DNA from: Halomonas beimenensis
GTDB lineage: Bacteria > Pseudomonadota > Gammaproteobacteria > Pseudomonadales > Halomonadaceae
NCBI RefSeq assembly: GCF_002549795.1
Contig: NZ_CP021435.1
Span: 3,534,001-3,598,000 of the forward strand
Reading direction: 5' to 3'
DNA: 64,000 nt
Position numbers and translations under genes: made by a program
The notes under the pieces: model-generated
What the model saw: only the letters and a program-made list of their open reading frames with translations
Databases searched by the model: none
What the model was told of the DNA's origin: nothing
Part shown: positions 15,137 to 25,774 of the stretch, piece after piece
Layout of the letters: every line of letters begins with the position of its first letter
Position numbering within the stretch: position 1 is the first letter of the stretch

Positions 15137-17971
15137 TCACGCATAGTGGCGGATCTCGCCGGGGCCATCCGGCAGGTTGCTCACGCAGCGTCCGCAGAGG
15201 TCCTCGTGGCCAACGTGGGCCCCCACGTCCTCGCGGTGGTGCCAGCAGCGCTCGCACTTCTTGTGCTCGCTGGCCGCCACCGCGACCTTGAGCCCCTCGA
15301 GCTCGGTGGCCTCGGCGTCTTTCGCCTCGCCCAGCGGTGCCAGGTGGACCTCGCTGGTCAGCATCACGAAGCGCAGCTCGTCGCCGAGCTTGGCCAGGGT
15401 CGCCTGCAGGCTCTCGTCGACGTAGAGGGTGACCTCGGCGGCCAGGCTGCCCTTGATGGTCTTGGCGTTGCGGGCCTCCTCGAGGCACTTGTTGACCGCT
15501 TGCTTGACGGTGAGCACCTCCTCCCAGAAGTCCCGCCCCAGCGGCGCGTCCTCGGCCAGGGTGCCGAGCCCCGTGTAGTACTCCTCAAGCAGCACGCTGT
15601 CGCCGCGCTCGCCGGGGATGTGCTCGTAGATCTCCTCGGCGGTGAAGGACAGGATCGGCGCCACCCAGCGCACCAGCGCCTGGACGACGTGGTAGAGGGC
15701 GGTCTGGGCGCTGCGCCGGGCCACGGAGTCCGCCTGGGTGGTGTACTGGCGGTCCTTGATCACGTCCAGGTAGAAGCCGCCGAGCTCCCGGGCGCAGAAG
15801 CCATGAACCTGCTGGTAGACGTCGAGGAAGCGGTACTCCTCGTAGGCCTTCCGGATGCGATCCTGCAGCTGGGCGGCACGGTCCACCACCCACTGGTCCA
15901 GGGCCAGCAGGTCGTCGAAGGCCAGGGCATCCCGCGAGGGCTCGAAGCCGTTGAGGTTGGCCAGCAGGAAGCGGGAGGTGTTGCGGATGCGCCGGTAGAC
16001 GTCGGCGGTGCGCTTGAGGATCTCGTCGGAGACCGCCATCTCGCCGCCGTAGTCGGTGGAGGCCACCCACAGGCGCAGGATGTCGGCGCCCAGCTTGTCC
16101 ATCACCTCCTGGGGCGCCACCACGTTGCCCAGGGACTTGGACATCTTGCGGCCATGGGCGTCCACGGTGAAGCCGTGGGTCAGCAGCCCCTTGTAGGGCG
16201 GATGCCCGTCCATGGCGCAGCCGGTGAGCAGCGAGGAGTGGAACCAGCCGCGGTGCTGGTCGGAGCCCTCCAGGTAGAGGTCGGCCCGGGGCCCCTGCTC
16301 ATGGCCGTGGGGGTGCGAGCCGCGCAGCACGTGGCGATGGGTGGTGCCGGAATCGAACCAGACGTCCAGGGTGTCGGTGACCTTGTCGTAGTCGGCGGCC
16401 TCGCCTCCCAGCAGTTCGGCCGGGTCGAGGCGGAACCAGGCGTCGATGCCCTCGCGCTCGACGCGCTGGGCGGCCTCCTCCATCAGCTCGGTGGTCCGCG
16501 GGTGCAGCTCGCCGGTCTGCTTGTGCAGGAAGAAGGGGATCGGCACGCCCCAGTTGCGCTGGCGGGAGATGCACCAGTCGGGGCGGTTGGCGATCATGGC
16601 GTGCAGGCGCGCCTTGCCCCAGGCCGGCGTGAAGGCGGTGGCCTCGATGCCCTCCAGCGCCTTGTCCCGCAGGGTGCGGCCGTCATGCCCCTCGAGGTCC
16701 ATGCCCACGAACCACTGGGCGGTGGCCCGGTAGATCACCGGCGTCTTGTGGCGCCAGCAGTGCATGTAGCTGTGGGTGATGGTCTTGTGGGCCATCAGGG
16801 CGCCGACCTCGTCGAGCTTGGCGACGATCTGCAGGTTGGCCTTCCAGATCAGCTGGCCGCCGAAGAACGGCAGGTCCTCGGCGTAGACGCCATCGCCCTG
16901 CACCGGGTTGAGGATGTCGCTGAAGTCCATGCCGTGGGCGCGGCAGGTGACGAAGTCGTCGACGCCGTAGGCCGGGGCCGAGTGCACGATGCCGGTGCTG
17001 CCCTCGTCGATCTCCACATAGTCGGCGAGGTACACCGGCGAGCGGCGCTCGTAGAAGGGATGGGCGAACGCGATGCCGTCCAGGCGCTCGCCGGTGGCGG
17101 TGGCGACGATCTCGCCCTCGAGGCCGAAGCGCGCCAGGCAGGACTCCACCAGCTCCTCGGCGAGCAGCAGCAGGCGATCGCCGGTATCGACCAGCGCATA
17201 GGTGAACTCGGGGTGGATATTCAGCGCCTGGTTGGCCGGGATGGTCCAGGGGGTGGTGGTCCAGATCACCACGGCGGCGGGCTTGTCGAGCGCCTCGAGG
17301 CCGAAGGCCGCGGCCAGCTTGTCGTCCTCGGCGCAGGGGAAGGCCACATCGATGGCATCGGACTGCTTGTCGGCGTACTCCACCTCCGCTTCGGCCAGCG
17401 CCGAGCCGCAGTCGAAGCACCAGTTCACCGGCTTCAGGCCCTTGAAGACGTAGCCGCCCTTGACCATCTCGGCCAGGGCGCGGATCTCGCCGGCCTCGTT
17501 GGCGTAGTCCATGGAGCGATAGGGGTTCTCCCAGTCGCCGATCACCCCCAGGCGCACGAAGTCGGACAACTGCCCCTGGATCTGATCGGCGGCGTACTCG
17601 CGGCACAGCTCGCGAGCCTTCGCCGGCTCGAGATGCTTGCCGTGGGTGGTCTCCACCTTGTGCTCGATGGGCAGGCCGTGGCAGTCCCAGCCCGGCACAT
17701 AGGGCGCATCATAGCCGGCCAGGTTCCGGGACTTGACGATGATGTCCTTGAGGATCTTGTTGACGGCGTGACCGATATGAATGCTGCCGTTGGCGTAGGG
17801 AGGGCCATCGTGCAGCACGAACAGCTCGCGGCCGCGACGCGCCTCACGCAGGCGATGGTAGAGGTCCATCTCCTGCCACTTGGCCACCCGGGCGGGCTCA
17901 CGCTTGGGCAGCATGCCGCGCATCGGGAAGTCGGTTTCGGGCAGGTTCAGTGTGTGCTTGTAGTCGCTCAT
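15137..17971 (-). CDS. ileS: Isoleucyl-tRNA synthetase
   Basis: 944 aa, normal length for the bacterial type-1 enzyme. Class I signatures HIGH ([14 protein letters not shown], ~residue 67) and KMSKS ([13 protein letters not shown]) are present. The CP1 editing domain lies between them, and a C-terminal zinc finger ([12 protein letters not shown]...LCGRCVSNL) shows the mupirocin-sensitive eubacterial type. 11 bp after ribF and 11 bp before lspA, so clearly co-transcribed. Confidence 0.97.
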   Translation of the reverse strand: MSDYKHTLNLPETDFPMRGMLPKREPARVAKWQEMDLYHRLREARRGRELFVLHDGPPYANGSIHIGHAVNKILKDIIVKSRNLAGYDAPYVPGWDCHGLPIEHKVETTHGKHLEPAKARELCREYAADQIQGQLSDFVRLGVIGDWENPYRSMDYANEAGEIRALAEMVKGGYVFKGLKPVNWCFDCGSALAEAEVEYADKQSDAIDVAFPCAEDDKLAAAFGLEALDKPAAVVIWTTTPWTIPANQALNIHPEFTYALVDTGDRLLLLAEELVESCLARFGLEGEIVATATGERLDGIAFAHPFYERRSPVYLADYVEIDEGSTGIVHSAPAYGVDDFVTCRAHGMDFSDILNPVQGDGVYAEDLPFFGGQLIWKANLQIVAKLDEVGALMAHKTITHSYMHCWRHKTPVIYRATAQWFVGMDLEGHDGRTLRDKALEGIEATAFTPAWGKARLHAMIANRPDWCISRQRNWGVPIPFFLHKQTGELHPRTTELMEEAAQRVEREGIDAWFRLDPAELLGGEAADYDKVTDTLDVWFDSGTTHRHVLRGSHPHGHEQGPRADLYLEGSDQHRGWFHSSLLTGCAMDGHPPYKGLLTHGFTVDAHGRKMSKSLGNVVAPQEVMDKLGADILRLWVASTDYGGEMAVSDEILKRTADVYRRIRNTSRFLLANLNGFEPSRDALAFDDLLALDQWVVDRAAQLQDRIRKAYEEYRFLDVYQQVHGFCARELGGFYLDVIKDRQYTTQADSVARRSAQTALYHVVQALVRWVAPILSFTAEEIYEHIPGERGDSVLLEEYYTGLGTLAEDAPLGRDFWEEVLTVKQAVNKCLEEARNAKTIKGSLAAEVTLYVDESLQATLAKLGDELRFVMLTSEVHLAPLGEAKDAEATELEGLKVAVAASEHKKCERCWHHREDVGAHVGHEDLCGRCVSNLPDGPGEIRHYA

Positions 17972-17981
17972 ATCCTGGGGG

Positions 17982-19004
17982 TCAGCCGTCGTCGTGGTCG
18001 GCGGGCAGCCCCGCCGAGGTATCGGAAATCACGGCCTCGCGCGCCAGCGGCGCCGATGCCAGAGGAAGAGAGTCGTCCGTTCCGGCGAAGTAGCGCCGGG
18101 CGCGCGCCTGGTCGGCACGAATCTGGGCCTTGAGCGCGTCGAGGCCGTCGAACTTCACCTCGCCGCGCAGCTTGGCGCAGGGCAGCACGGTCAGAAACTC
18201 GCCGTAGAGGTCGCCGTCGAAGTCGAAGAGATGCACCTCGAGCACCGGGCGGTGGCTGCCCACCGTGGGTCGCCAGCCGATGTTGGCCACGCCCTCGACC
18301 CGGCGACCGTCCGGCAGCTCGGTCAGCACCGCGTAGACCCCCTGCAGGGCCAGCGAGCGGGCGGGCTGGGGCAGGTTGGCGGTGGGCACGCCGATGGTCC
18401 GGCCGAGCTGGCGGTCGGGCACCACCCGGCCGCCGAGCCGGTAGGGCCGCCCCAGCAGCCGCGCCGCCTGGGCGAAGTTGCCACTGGTCAGCAGGGTGCG
18501 AACCCGCGAGCTCGAGACCCGCTCGCCGTCGAGCAGGAAGGTGCGGGTATGCTCCACCCCGAAGCCCTGCCCGGCGCCCTCCACCTCCAGCAGCGAGAAG
18601 TCGCCGCGCCGGTCGCAGCCGAAGCGGAAGTCGTCCCCCACCACCAGGTGGCGCACGCCGAGCCCACGCACCAGCACCCGTTCGATGAATTCCCGGGCGG
18701 TAAGCCCGCGAAGGGCGTCATTGAACGGCAGGCACAGCACCCGATCGGCGCCGTGCTCGGCCAGCAGCTCGACCTTGTCGCGCAGCCGGGTGAGCCGGGG
18801 CGGAGCCTGCTCGCCGGCGAAGAACTCCCGGGGCTGGGGCTCGAAGACCACTACCGTCACCGGCAGCGCGAGGGCCCGTGCCCGCTCGCGCAATTGATCG
18901 AGGATCGCCTGGTGGCCGCGATGGACGCCATCGAAGTTGCCGATGGTGGCCACGCAGCCACGATGCTCGTCGCGCAGGTTGTGCAGTCCTCGAATCACTT
19001 GCAT
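17982..19004 (-). CDS. ribF: Bifunctional riboflavin kinase / FAD synthetase
   Basis: 340 aa. The N-terminal nucleotidyltransferase domain ([44 protein letters not shown]) makes FAD. The C-terminal flavokinase domain ([43 protein letters not shown]) makes FMN. Start taken as [10 protein letters not shown] at 19004, the usual RibF N-terminus; an ATG 9 bp upstream is also possible. First gene of the ribF-ispH operon. Confidence 0.95.
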   Translation of the reverse strand: MQVIRGLHNLRDEHRGCVATIGNFDGVHRGHQAILDQLRERARALALPVTVVVFEPQPREFFAGEQAPPRLTRLRDKVELLAEHGADRVLCLPFNDALRGLTAREFIERVLVRGLGVRHLVVGDDFRFGCDRRGDFSLLEVEGAGQGFGVEHTRTFLLDGERVSSSRVRTLLTSGNFAQAARLLGRPYRLGGRVVPDRQLGRTIGVPTANLPQPARSLALQGVYAVLTELPDGRRVEGVANIGWRPTVGSHRPVLEVHLFDFDGDLYGEFLTVLPCAKLRGEVKFDGLDALKAQIRADQARARRYFAGTDDSLPLASAPLAREAVISDTSAGLPADHDDG

Positions 19005-19108
19005 GGGCGTCATCGCGCTGGGGTGAAAGTGCCCGATTATAACGGACCGGCGGCCCCTTGACAGCCGGCGCGGCTTGGTCATTGCCTGGCGACGGGCGGG
19101 GGATGCCC

Positions 19109-20092
19109 TCAGGGTTCCCGGGCCACCTCCTCGAAGGCGAACGCATAGGCGCCCAGTGCCCCGGCCGCCAGGCGCCACCGGTTGCGCTGGTCGAAGCGCA
19201 CCGCGCGCCCCATGGCCGCCAGATCCAGGCGCCAGGCCCCGTCCTGGCGTACCAGGAAGTAGGGCGGGCAGCGGCGCTCGCCCGATGCGGCCAGCAGTAC
19301 CACGCGCCGCCCCTCGGGGGCACGGCGCTCGTCGACCACGGGGCAGGCCGCCAGGCTCTTCGCCACGTTGTCCATCTGGGCCGGGGTCATCAGGCGGCCG
19401 GCGAGCAGGCGTCGCGTCTCGCGCGCGTAGATCGCCAGGTCGGGATTGTCGTTGCGCCGCGCCATGGCTCGCCGATAGGTCGCCAGCACCTCCCGGGGCG
19501 TGGCCCCCGCCTCGACGGCGACCGGGACCTCGCCGGGGGCGGCGCGCCCCGCACCCAGCCGGGCCGGCAGGCGCGCCCCGGCCCCGCCGCTGCCGGCGAT
19601 GGCCGGCACGGCGTCTTCGCCGGCCTGGGCCAGGATCAGCTCGGTGCCGGCCAGGATGCCGTCGGCCACGCGGTCCACGGCGAAGAACTCGGTCATCTGG
19701 CGCGCCTGGAGGTAGGCGGCGAAGGCGTCGGGGAAGCGCCCTTCCAGGCCGTAGCCCACCTCCAGGCGGACCTGGTTCGCCGCCGGATCCAGCACCAGCA
19801 GCAGCCCGCGGCCACCCTCGCCGCCGACCCCGTGACGCTCGACATAGTCGAGGGCGAAGCGGTCCAGGTCGCCGAGTCCCCGGCCGACGACCACCCGGTA
19901 GTCGATGCCGTGATGCTCGCGCAACCAGGCATGGTAGGTCCCCAGCCGCCGCCGCTCGGCCACCGACAGCAAGCCGATCCGGTCATCGACCAGGCCGGGG
20001 GAGACGGCCGCGCCCGGGGTCGCGGCCTGCCAGCCGAGCACGCCGAGCCCGAGGAGCAGCAGGACGATGCCGGCCGCCGGCAGTGGGCGCAT
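19109..20092 (-). CDS. TPM-domain protein
   Basis: 327 aa. An N-terminal hydrophobic segment (residues ~5-22) probably acts as signal/anchor. A TPM domain (TLP18.3/Psb32/MOLO-1 type) covers ~35-150: VDDRIGLLSVAERRRL, HGIDYRVVVGRGLGDLDRFALDYVERHGVGG, GLLLVLDPAANQVRLEVGYGLEGRFPDAF. The C-terminal ~130 residues (from ARETRRLLAG) match nothing I recognise and lack the C-terminal membrane helix and Gly/Ser tail common in LemA-linked TPM proteins. It begins 2 bp after the LemA gene. Function unknown, likely an envelope protein. Confidence 0.82.
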   Translation of the reverse strand: MRPLPAAGIVLLLLGLGVLGWQAATPGAAVSPGLVDDRIGLLSVAERRRLGTYHAWLREHHGIDYRVVVGRGLGDLDRFALDYVERHGVGGEGGRGLLLVLDPAANQVRLEVGYGLEGRFPDAFAAYLQARQMTEFFAVDRVADGILAGTELILAQAGEDAVPAIAGSGGAGARLPARLGAGRAAPGEVPVAVEAGATPREVLATYRRAMARRNDNPDLAIYARETRRLLAGRLMTPAQMDNVAKSLAACPVVDERRAPEGRRVVLLAASGERRCPPYFLVRQDGAWRLDLAAMGRAVRFDQRNRWRLAAGALGAYAFAFEEVAREP

Positions 20093-20094
20093 GA

Positions 20095-20706
20095 CTAGAA
20101 GGCCACCTCGGGCGCGGCCCCGGCACCGGGGCCTGCCTCGAAGTAGTCCCGCGGCGCCAGGTCCAGGGAGCCCGCCACCCAGCGGCCCAGGAAGCCTCGA
20201 AGGGCGTCGTTGTAGTCACGGACCGCCGCGTTGTAGCGCAACCGCGCGACATTGACGCGGTTCTCGCTGCCCTCGAGCTGGGCCTGGAAACGCAGGAACT
20301 GGTCGCCGCTGCGCAGCTCGGGCATCGCCACCAGGCGCGGCATCACCACGGCCAGCTCCCGGGACAGCGCCGCCTCCAGCCGGGCGAGATGGGCGGCCTT
20401 GCCTGCCTGGCCGTCCGCCAGCCCCTCCCGCAGGGCCTCGGCTCGCTCGCGGACCAGGGCCAACAGGGTCTCGCTCTCGTAGCGCATGTGCGCCCGGAGG
20501 CTGCGCACCAGGTTGGGCACCAGGTCGGCTCGGCGCTGCAGGCTGCTCTCGACGTCGGCCCAGGCCGCGTCGACCCCTTCCTCCCGGGCCACGAGGCGAT
20601 CATGGGTCATCACCAGCGTGACGATCGCCGCCACTCCCACCAGCAGGAACAGCAGCAGCCGCACGCTGCCGCCGTCCACCCGTCGCTGTCGTCTTGCAGG
20701 CTCCAT
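20095..20706 (-). CDS. LemA family protein
   Basis: 203 aa. One N-terminal membrane helix (VRLLLFLLVGVAAIVTLVM) and a long helical LemA domain: VDAAWADVESSLQRRADLVPNLV, FLRFQAQLEGSENRVNVARLRYNAAVRDYNDALRGF. The last motif is the family signature. LemA proteins often pair with TPM proteins, as here. Role in the cell is not established. Confidence 0.9.
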   Translation of the reverse strand: MEPARRQRRVDGGSVRLLLFLLVGVAAIVTLVMTHDRLVAREEGVDAAWADVESSLQRRADLVPNLVRSLRAHMRYESETLLALVRERAEALREGLADGQAGKAAHLARLEAALSRELAVVMPRLVAMPELRSGDQFLRFQAQLEGSENRVNVARLRYNAAVRDYNDALRGFLGRWVAGSLDLAPRDYFEAGPGAGAAPEVAF

Positions 20707-20769
20707 GGTCCCTCCCCCGCCATCGACACCATCCTGTGTCCAGCATAGCGGGCCGAGGGAGGGCGGGAA

Positions 20770-22386
20770 TCAACCGGTCATGCGGAAGTGGCGCAGCCGC
20801 ACCCCGAAGGCGGCCAACCAGGCGAAGTAGGCCCCGGCACCGGCCACCACCAGCCCCGCCAGCCAGCCGACGCGCCGCCACAGCGGCCAGTCGAGCCAGG
20901 CCTGCCAGTCGGGCGCCAACCAGGCCAGGCCCAGGCCCATCACCGCACAGCCTCCCAGCAGCTGGACGGCATAGCGTCCCCAGCCGGGCTGGAAGTGCAG
21001 TACCCCCTGCTTGCGCAGCAGGTGGCCGAGCAGGCCGGCATTGAGGAAGGCCGACAGCGAGGTGGCGAGCGCCAGGCCGGCATGGGCCAGCGGCCAGATC
21101 AGCAACAGGTTGAACACCATGTTGGCGACCATGGCGATGATGCCCACCTTCACCGGCGTCCTGGTGTCCTGGCGGGCGAAGAACCCCGGCGCCAGCACCT
21201 TGATCAGCATGAAGGCCACCAGGCCGAACGCGTAGGCCCGCAGGCTCATGGCGGCCATGGCGATGTCCTGGTCGGTCATGGCGCCGTAGTGGAACAGCGT
21301 GATCAGCAGCGGCTCGGCCAGCACCGCCAGGGCCAGGGCCGCCGGCATGCCGAGCAGCAGTACCGCCCGGATCGCCCAGTCGAGCATGCGGGCGAAGTGG
21401 TCGCCGGACTGCTCGGCGTGCCGCTTGGACAGCGCCGGCAGGATCACCGTGCCGATGGCGATGCCGAAGACGCCGAGCGGCAGCTCCACCAGGCGATCCG
21501 AATAGTACAGCCAGGACACACTGCCGGCCGCCAGCAGCGAGGCCAGGACGGTATCCAGCAACAGGTTGACCTGGGACACCGAGACCCCGAACAGCGCCGG
21601 CGCCATCAACCTGAGGATGCGCCGCACCCCCTCATGGGCGAAGCTCGGCCAGGGCCGCGGCAGCAACCCCAGGCGCGCCAGGAAGGGCACCTGGAAGAGC
21701 AGCTGGGCGGCGCCGGCGATCACCACGCCCCAGGCCAGCGCCAGGGCCGGCTCGCTCATCATCGGCGTCAGCAGCAGGGCGGAACCGATCAGCGACAGAT
21801 TGAGCAGCACCGGGGTGAAGGCCGGCACGGCGAAACGGTTCCAGGTGTTGAGCACGCTGCCGGCGAAGGCGGTCAGCGAGATCAGCAACAGGTAGGGGAA
21901 GGTCAACCGCAGCATGTCGGCGGTGAGCGCCAGCTTCGCCGGATCGCGGCCGAAGCCGGGGGCGAAGAGCCACACCAGCCAGGGAGCGGCCAGCATCGCC
22001 AGTGCGGTGAGCAGCAGCAGCACCGCGGCCAGGCTACCGGCCACGGCATCCAGCAACTCGCGCACCTCCGCCCGGGTGCGCTGGGTCGCGTACTCCGACA
22101 GTACCGGCACGAAGGCCTGGTTGAAGGCGCCCTCGGCGAACAGCCGACGCAGGAAGTTCGGCACCTTGAAGGCGACGAAGAAGGCATCGGCCCCCTGCCC
22201 CGCCCCGAACAGGGCGGCGATCACCACGTCCCGGGCCAGCCCCAGCACCCGGGAGAGCATGGTCATGGTGCTGACGATCAGCCCCGAGCGCATCAGGCCG
22301 CCGCCCTTGGGCACCACTTCCCGGTCTCGGGCCTCGCTTCCCGACGACGCGGCGTCGGGCGACTGCTGGGGGTTGGAATCGGTCAC
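20770..22386 (-). CDS. murJ: Lipid II flippase MurJ
   Basis: 538 aa, a MOP-superfamily inner-membrane protein of about 14 helices that flips lipid II for peptidoglycan synthesis. SGLIVSTMTMLSRVLGLARDVVIAALFGAGQGADAFFVAFKVPNFLRRLFAEGAFNQAFVPV is the hallmark first helix pair. The GTG at 22386 has ribosome-binding site AAGGA and adds a polar 31-residue N-terminal tail. The ATG at 22293 (MRSGLIV) is an alternative at the usual family start. Downstream of rpsT, separated by a terminator. Confidence 0.94.
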   Translation of the reverse strand: MTDSNPQQSPDAASSGSEARDREVVPKGGGLMRSGLIVSTMTMLSRVLGLARDVVIAALFGAGQGADAFFVAFKVPNFLRRLFAEGAFNQAFVPVLSEYATQRTRAEVRELLDAVAGSLAAVLLLLTALAMLAAPWLVWLFAPGFGRDPAKLALTADMLRLTFPYLLLISLTAFAGSVLNTWNRFAVPAFTPVLLNLSLIGSALLLTPMMSEPALALAWGVVIAGAAQLLFQVPFLARLGLLPRPWPSFAHEGVRRILRLMAPALFGVSVSQVNLLLDTVLASLLAAGSVSWLYYSDRLVELPLGVFGIAIGTVILPALSKRHAEQSGDHFARMLDWAIRAVLLLGMPAALALAVLAEPLLITLFHYGAMTDQDIAMAAMSLRAYAFGLVAFMLIKVLAPGFFARQDTRTPVKVGIIAMVANMVFNLLLIWPLAHAGLALATSLSAFLNAGLLGHLLRKQGVLHFQPGWGRYAVQLLGGCAVMGLGLAWLAPDWQAWLDWPLWRRVGWLAGLVVAGAGAYFAWLAAFGVRLRHFRMTG

Positions 22387-22426
22387 GACGAGATTCCTTG
22401 ACGATTCGGGGTCGGGATCATCGGGC

Positions 22427-22457
22427 ACAAAAAAACCGGCCGAGGCCGGTTTTTCGT
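22427..22457 (-). terminator. rpsT terminator
   Basis: Near-palindrome AAAAAACCGGCC-GA-GGCCGGTTTTT between the rpsT stop (22502) and murJ. On the minus strand the GC stem is followed by a T run, a textbook intrinsic terminator for rpsT. Confidence 0.88.
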
Positions 22458-22501
22458 CGGCGTGCCCGCGCGCGGCGGGCACCCGTAGGCGTCCGGCGTG
22501 C

Positions 22502-22768
22502 TTACGCGGCCAGGGCCTTGATGCGCTTGTTCAGGCGGCTCTTCAGGCGGGCGGCCTTCTTCTTGGACAGCACGTCCTTGTCGGCGATGCGGTCGATGAT
22601 CGGCTGGGCCTGCTTGAAGGCGTCCATGGCCTGGGCGTGGTCACCGCCGTTGATGGCCTTGATGACGCGCTTGACGTAGGTGCGGACCATGCTGCGCTGG
22701 CTCGCCTTCAGAACACGACGGCCTTCTGCCTGACGGGCGCGCTTGCGGGCTTGCTTGCTGTTAGCCAC
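22502..22768 (-). CDS. rpsT: 30S ribosomal protein S20
   Basis: 88 aa. VANSKQARKRARQAEGRRVLKASQRSMVRTYVKRV and the C-terminal KKKAARLKSRLNKRIKALAA match S20, a helical protein binding 16S rRNA. Start is the GTG at 22768 behind AAGGAG; S20 genes often use non-ATG starts for autoregulation. Monocistronic between two terminators. Confidence 0.97.
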   Translation of the reverse strand: MANSKQARKRARQAEGRRVLKASQRSMVRTYVKRVIKAINGGDHAQAMDAFKQAQPIIDRIADKDVLSKKKAARLKSRLNKRIKALAA

Positions 22769-22842
22769 TGACTGTCTCCTTGGAGAAAGTTGTCGCCGCC
22801 GAGGTGGGCGGCATTGATAACATGTTGATCCAACAGGGAAAG

Positions 22843-22888
22843 AAAAAATCCCCGTCGGCCTGGCCATCCGGCCGACCGCGCATCGGGG
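22843..22888 (-). terminator. Intrinsic terminator downstream of proB
   Basis: On the minus strand CCCC and GTCGGCC pair with GGCCGAC and GGGG and are followed by ATTTTTT (complement of 22843-22849). It lies 110 bp past the proB stop and before the rpsT ribosome-binding site. Confidence 0.75.
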
Positions 22889-22933
22889 CGCAGTCGCGTA
22901 CGGGCCGTGTCTGAGAGGATGGCGTATCCTATC

Positions 22934-22979
22934 ACGCGGCCTGGCGCCTTGCCAGCCTTGTCAAGGCGCCAGGCCGCGT
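22934..22979. terminator. 18-bp perfect hairpin after proB
   Basis: Arms ACGCGGCCTGGCGCCTTG (22934-22951) and its exact reverse complement (22962-22979), with a 10-nt loop, 19 bp beyond the proB stop. There is no T run, so it may slow polymerase or protect the 3' end, backed up by the terminator at 22843-22888. Confidence 0.6.
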
Positions 22980-22997
22980 CACACCTGGCCTTCCTCC

Positions 22998-24137
22998 TTA
23001 GAGGACGACCAGGTTGTCGCGATGAATAAGCTCCGGCGCCTCCATGTAACCGAGGATGCCCTCGATCCGGTGACTGGGCTGGCCGAGCAGGCGCCGGGCC
23101 TCGTCGGCGCCGTAGTTGACCAGCCCCTTGGCCACCCGATGGCCGGCCTCGTCGACGCACAGCACCATGTCGCCGCGCACGAAGTCCCCGGACAGCGCCT
23201 TGACGCCCACCGGCAGCAGGCTGGAGCCGCTGCCGCGCAGCACCTTCACCGCCCCGGCATCCAGGGTCAGGGTGCCGCGCACCTGCAGCTGCCCGGCGAG
23301 CCAGCGCTTGCGCGCCGCCATAGGCGCCCGCTCGGGGGTGAGCAGGGTGCCCAGTCGCTCGCCGTCCGACAGCCGGGTCAGCACCTCGGGCTGGCGGCCG
23401 CTGGCGATGACGGTGACCGCCCCCGACCGAGCGGCGAGCCTGGCCGCCCGGACCTTGGTGGTCATGCCGCCGCGCCCCAGGGCGCCGCCCCCACCGGCCA
23501 CCTCGGCCAGCCGGGGGTCGTCGGCGCGCCCTTCGGAAATCAGCCGGGCGTTCGGGTCGTGGCGGGGGTCGGCGTCGAAGAGCCCCTCCTGGTCGGTGAG
23601 GATCACCAGGGCGTCGGCCTCGAGCAGGTTGGCCCGCAGGGCCCCCAGGGTGTCGTTGTCGCCGAAGCGGATCTCGTCGGTGACCACGGTGTCGTTCTCG
23701 TTGATCACCGGCACCACGCGCAGGTCCACCAGGGTGCGCAGCGCCGAGCGGGCATTGAGGTAGCGCTTGCGGTTGGACAGGTCGTCGTGGGTCAGCAGCA
23801 CCTGAGCGGTGGTCAGGCCATGGCGGGCGAAGTGGCCCTCGTAACACTCGGTGAGCCCGTTCTGCCCCACCGCCGCCGCGGCCTGGAGGGCATGCACCGC
23901 GGAGGGCCGGACCTGCCAGCCCAGGCGCACCATGCCCGCGGCCACGGCACCGGAGGACACCAGCACCACCTCGACGCCGCGCCGGTGCAGCGCGGCGATC
24001 TGATCGACCCAGCCGCCGATGCCCGACTCGTCGAGACCGCGGCCGTCGTTGGTCAGCAGCGCGCTGCCGATCTTCACCACCACCCGCCGCATGCCCTTCA
24101 GGGCCTCCCGGCCGGGTACCCGTTCGCTGCTCTCCAT
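22998..24137 (-). CDS. proB: Glutamate 5-kinase
   Basis: 379 aa. First step of proline synthesis, phosphorylating glutamate. The amino-acid-kinase domain has [32 protein letters not shown] and [17 protein letters not shown]-terminal PUA domain (~275-365; [25 protein letters not shown]) is present, as in E. coli ProB. ATG 24137 follows GAGGA; an upstream ATG at 24161 is weaker. Downstream of obgE in the common rplU-rpmA-obgE-proB order. Proline is an osmolyte in halophiles. Confidence 0.96.
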   Translation of the reverse strand: MESSERVPGREALKGMRRVVVKIGSALLTNDGRGLDESGIGGWVDQIAALHRRGVEVVLVSSGAVAAGMVRLGWQVRPSAVHALQAAAAVGQNGLTECYEGHFARHGLTTAQVLLTHDDLSNRKRYLNARSALRTLVDLRVVPVINENDTVVTDEIRFGDNDTLGALRANLLEADALVILTDQEGLFDADPRHDPNARLISEGRADDPRLAEVAGGGGALGRGGMTTKVRAARLAARSGAVTVIASGRQPEVLTRLSDGERLGTLLTPERAPMAARKRWLAGQLQVRGTLTLDAGAVKVLRGSGSSLLPVGVKALSGDFVRGDMVLCVDEAGHRVAKGLVNYGADEARRLLGQPSHRIEGILGYMEAPELIHRDNLVVL

Positions 24138-24209
24138 CCGTTCCTCGGCTCGAGCCTTCAAAAAGATTGGACCTGGTGAACCGGCCGAGTGCAGCCGGCT
24201 CCCCTCCCG

Positions 24210-25397
24210 TCAGGGGGCGTATTCGACCTCGACATCATAATCATCGTCGTCGAAGTCGTCGTCATCCTCGTCGTCCCGCTTGCGCTTGCGGCCCAGCCGC
24301 GCCTCGGTGCGCGCCACGGCCTCGTCTTCCATGCGCCGACGCATCTCGCGCTCGTGCTCGGCGGCCTCCTCGTCCTCATTCTCCAGCCGACGCTGCTCGG
24401 TGAGCCAGCGATGCGCCGCCTGCACCAGGGCATCGGTGCCTTCGCCGCTGATCGCCGAGACGCGGAACACCGGTCCGTCCCAGCCCAGGCGACGCACGAT
24501 CTCGTCGGCCACGGCCTCGCGCTCCTCCGCCGGCAGCAGGTCGAGCTTGTTGAGCACCAGCCAGCGCGGCCGCTCGGCCAGCGTCGGCGAGAACTGCCCC
24601 AGCTCGTGGACGATGGCCTCGGCGGCCTCCACCGGGTCGGACTCGTCGAAGGGCGCCACGTCGACCACATGGAACAGCAGCCGGGTGCGGGTCAGGTGCT
24701 TGAGGAAGCGCAGGCCCAGCCCGGCGCCGTCGGACGCGCCCTCGATCAGGCCCGGGATGTCGGCCATCACGAAGTGCTCGTGCTGGCCGAGCTTCACCAC
24801 GCCGAGGTTCGGCACCAGGGTGGTGAAGGGATAGTTGGCGACCTTGGGCTTGGCCGCGGAGACCGCCCGGATCAGCGTCGACTTGCCGGCATTGGGCAGG
24901 CCCAGCAGGCCGACGTCGGCCATCACCTTCATCTCGAAGCGCAGGTTGCGGCGCTCGCCCTCGGTGCCCGGCGTGGTGCGCCGCGGCGCCCGGTTGGTGG
25001 ACGACTTGAAGTGGATGTTGCCGAGCCCCCGGATGCCGCCCTGGGCCACCAGCACCACCTGGCCGATCTCGGTGACGTCGGCGATCACCTCCAGGGTGTC
25101 CTCGTCGATCACCGTGGTGCCCACCGGGACCTTGATGTGCAGATCCTCGCCGGCGCGGCCGCTCATCTGCCGCCCCTGCCCGGGCTGGCCGTTCTGCGCC
25201 TTGTAGAAGCGCTGGTACTTGAAGTCGATCAGGGTGTTGAGGGCGTCGTCACCGATCAGGTAGACGCTGCCCCCATGGCCCCCGTCGCCTCCGTCGGGAC
25301 CGCCCTTGGGCACGTACTTCTCGCGGCGGAAGCTCAGGCAGCCGTTGCCGCCCTTGCCGGCTTCCACGATGATCGAGGCTTCGTCGACGAACTGCAT
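24210..25397 (-). CDS. obgE: GTPase Obg/CgtA
   Basis: 395 aa. A 50S-assembly and stress-linked GTPase. The N-terminal glycine-rich OBG fold (~1-158; [29 protein letters not shown]) is followed by a G domain with P-loop GLPNAGKS (166-173), G3 DIPGLIEGA and G4 NKLD. The C-terminus is a strongly acidic tail ([14 protein letters not shown]) typical of gammaproteobacterial ObgE. Between rpmA and proB. Confidence 0.96.
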   Translation of the reverse strand: MQFVDEASIIVEAGKGGNGCLSFRREKYVPKGGPDGGDGGHGGSVYLIGDDALNTLIDFKYQRFYKAQNGQPGQGRQMSGRAGEDLHIKVPVGTTVIDEDTLEVIADVTEIGQVVLVAQGGIRGLGNIHFKSSTNRAPRRTTPGTEGERRNLRFEMKVMADVGLLGLPNAGKSTLIRAVSAAKPKVANYPFTTLVPNLGVVKLGQHEHFVMADIPGLIEGASDGAGLGLRFLKHLTRTRLLFHVVDVAPFDESDPVEAAEAIVHELGQFSPTLAERPRWLVLNKLDLLPAEEREAVADEIVRRLGWDGPVFRVSAISGEGTDALVQAAHRWLTEQRRLENEDEEAAEHEREMRRRMEDEAVARTEARLGRKRKRDDEDDDDFDDDDYDVEVEYAP

Positions 25398-25434
25398 CTG
25401 TCATTCTCCCGGCGGCACATACCGCCATGATACA

Positions 25435-25462
25435 AGAAGGCCCCGCCATGGCGGGGCCTTCT
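25435..25462. terminator. Terminator between rpmA and obgE
   Basis: Perfect 13-bp stem AGAAGGCCCCGCC/GGCGGGGCCTTCT with a 2-nt centre, 21 bp after the rpmA stop. It likely reduces read-through from the ribosomal protein genes into obgE. The T run is short (TTCT), so it may attenuate rather than block. Confidence 0.75.
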
Positions 25463-25482
25463 CGCTAGGGGTCCGGGCGGTC

Positions 25483-25740
25483 TCAGGCGGAGACGACGCT
25501 CACGAACTTGCGATTCTTCGGACCCTTGGTCTCGAACTTGACCACGCCTTCGTCCAGGGCGAACAGGGTGTGGTCCTTGCCGATGCCCACGCCGGTGCCG
25601 GCATGGAACTTGGTGCCGCGCTGGCGGACGATGATGTTGCCGGGGGTCACGGCCTGACCACCGAACAGCTTCACGCCAAGGCGCTTGGATTCGGAATCGC
25701 GGCCGTTACGAGTGGAGCCGGCTGCCTTCTTATGAGCCAT
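25483..25740 (-). CDS. rpmA: 50S ribosomal protein L27
   Basis: 85 aa, complete. [29 protein letters not shown] is the L27 N-terminus that reaches the peptidyl-transferase centre; [15 protein letters not shown] is conserved. There is no N-terminal extension of the type cleaved by Prp in Firmicutes. 34 bp after rplU. Confidence 0.97.
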   Translation of the reverse strand: MAHKKAAGSTRNGRDSESKRLGVKLFGGQAVTPGNIIVRQRGTKFHAGTGVGIGKDHTLFALDEGVVKFETKGPKNRKFVSVVSA

Positions 25741-25774
25741 TGCAAATACCTCGCTCGTTCAGGGGAACTGACGC

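Noticed and set aside
15023..18133. A 1036-residue open frame on the plus strand
   Set aside because: It is antisense to ileS, which has HIGH, KMSKS and zinc motifs. High GC content keeps antisense frames open. Similar antisense shadows at 29270-32275, 39476-42157 and 45681-48365 were dropped for the same reason.
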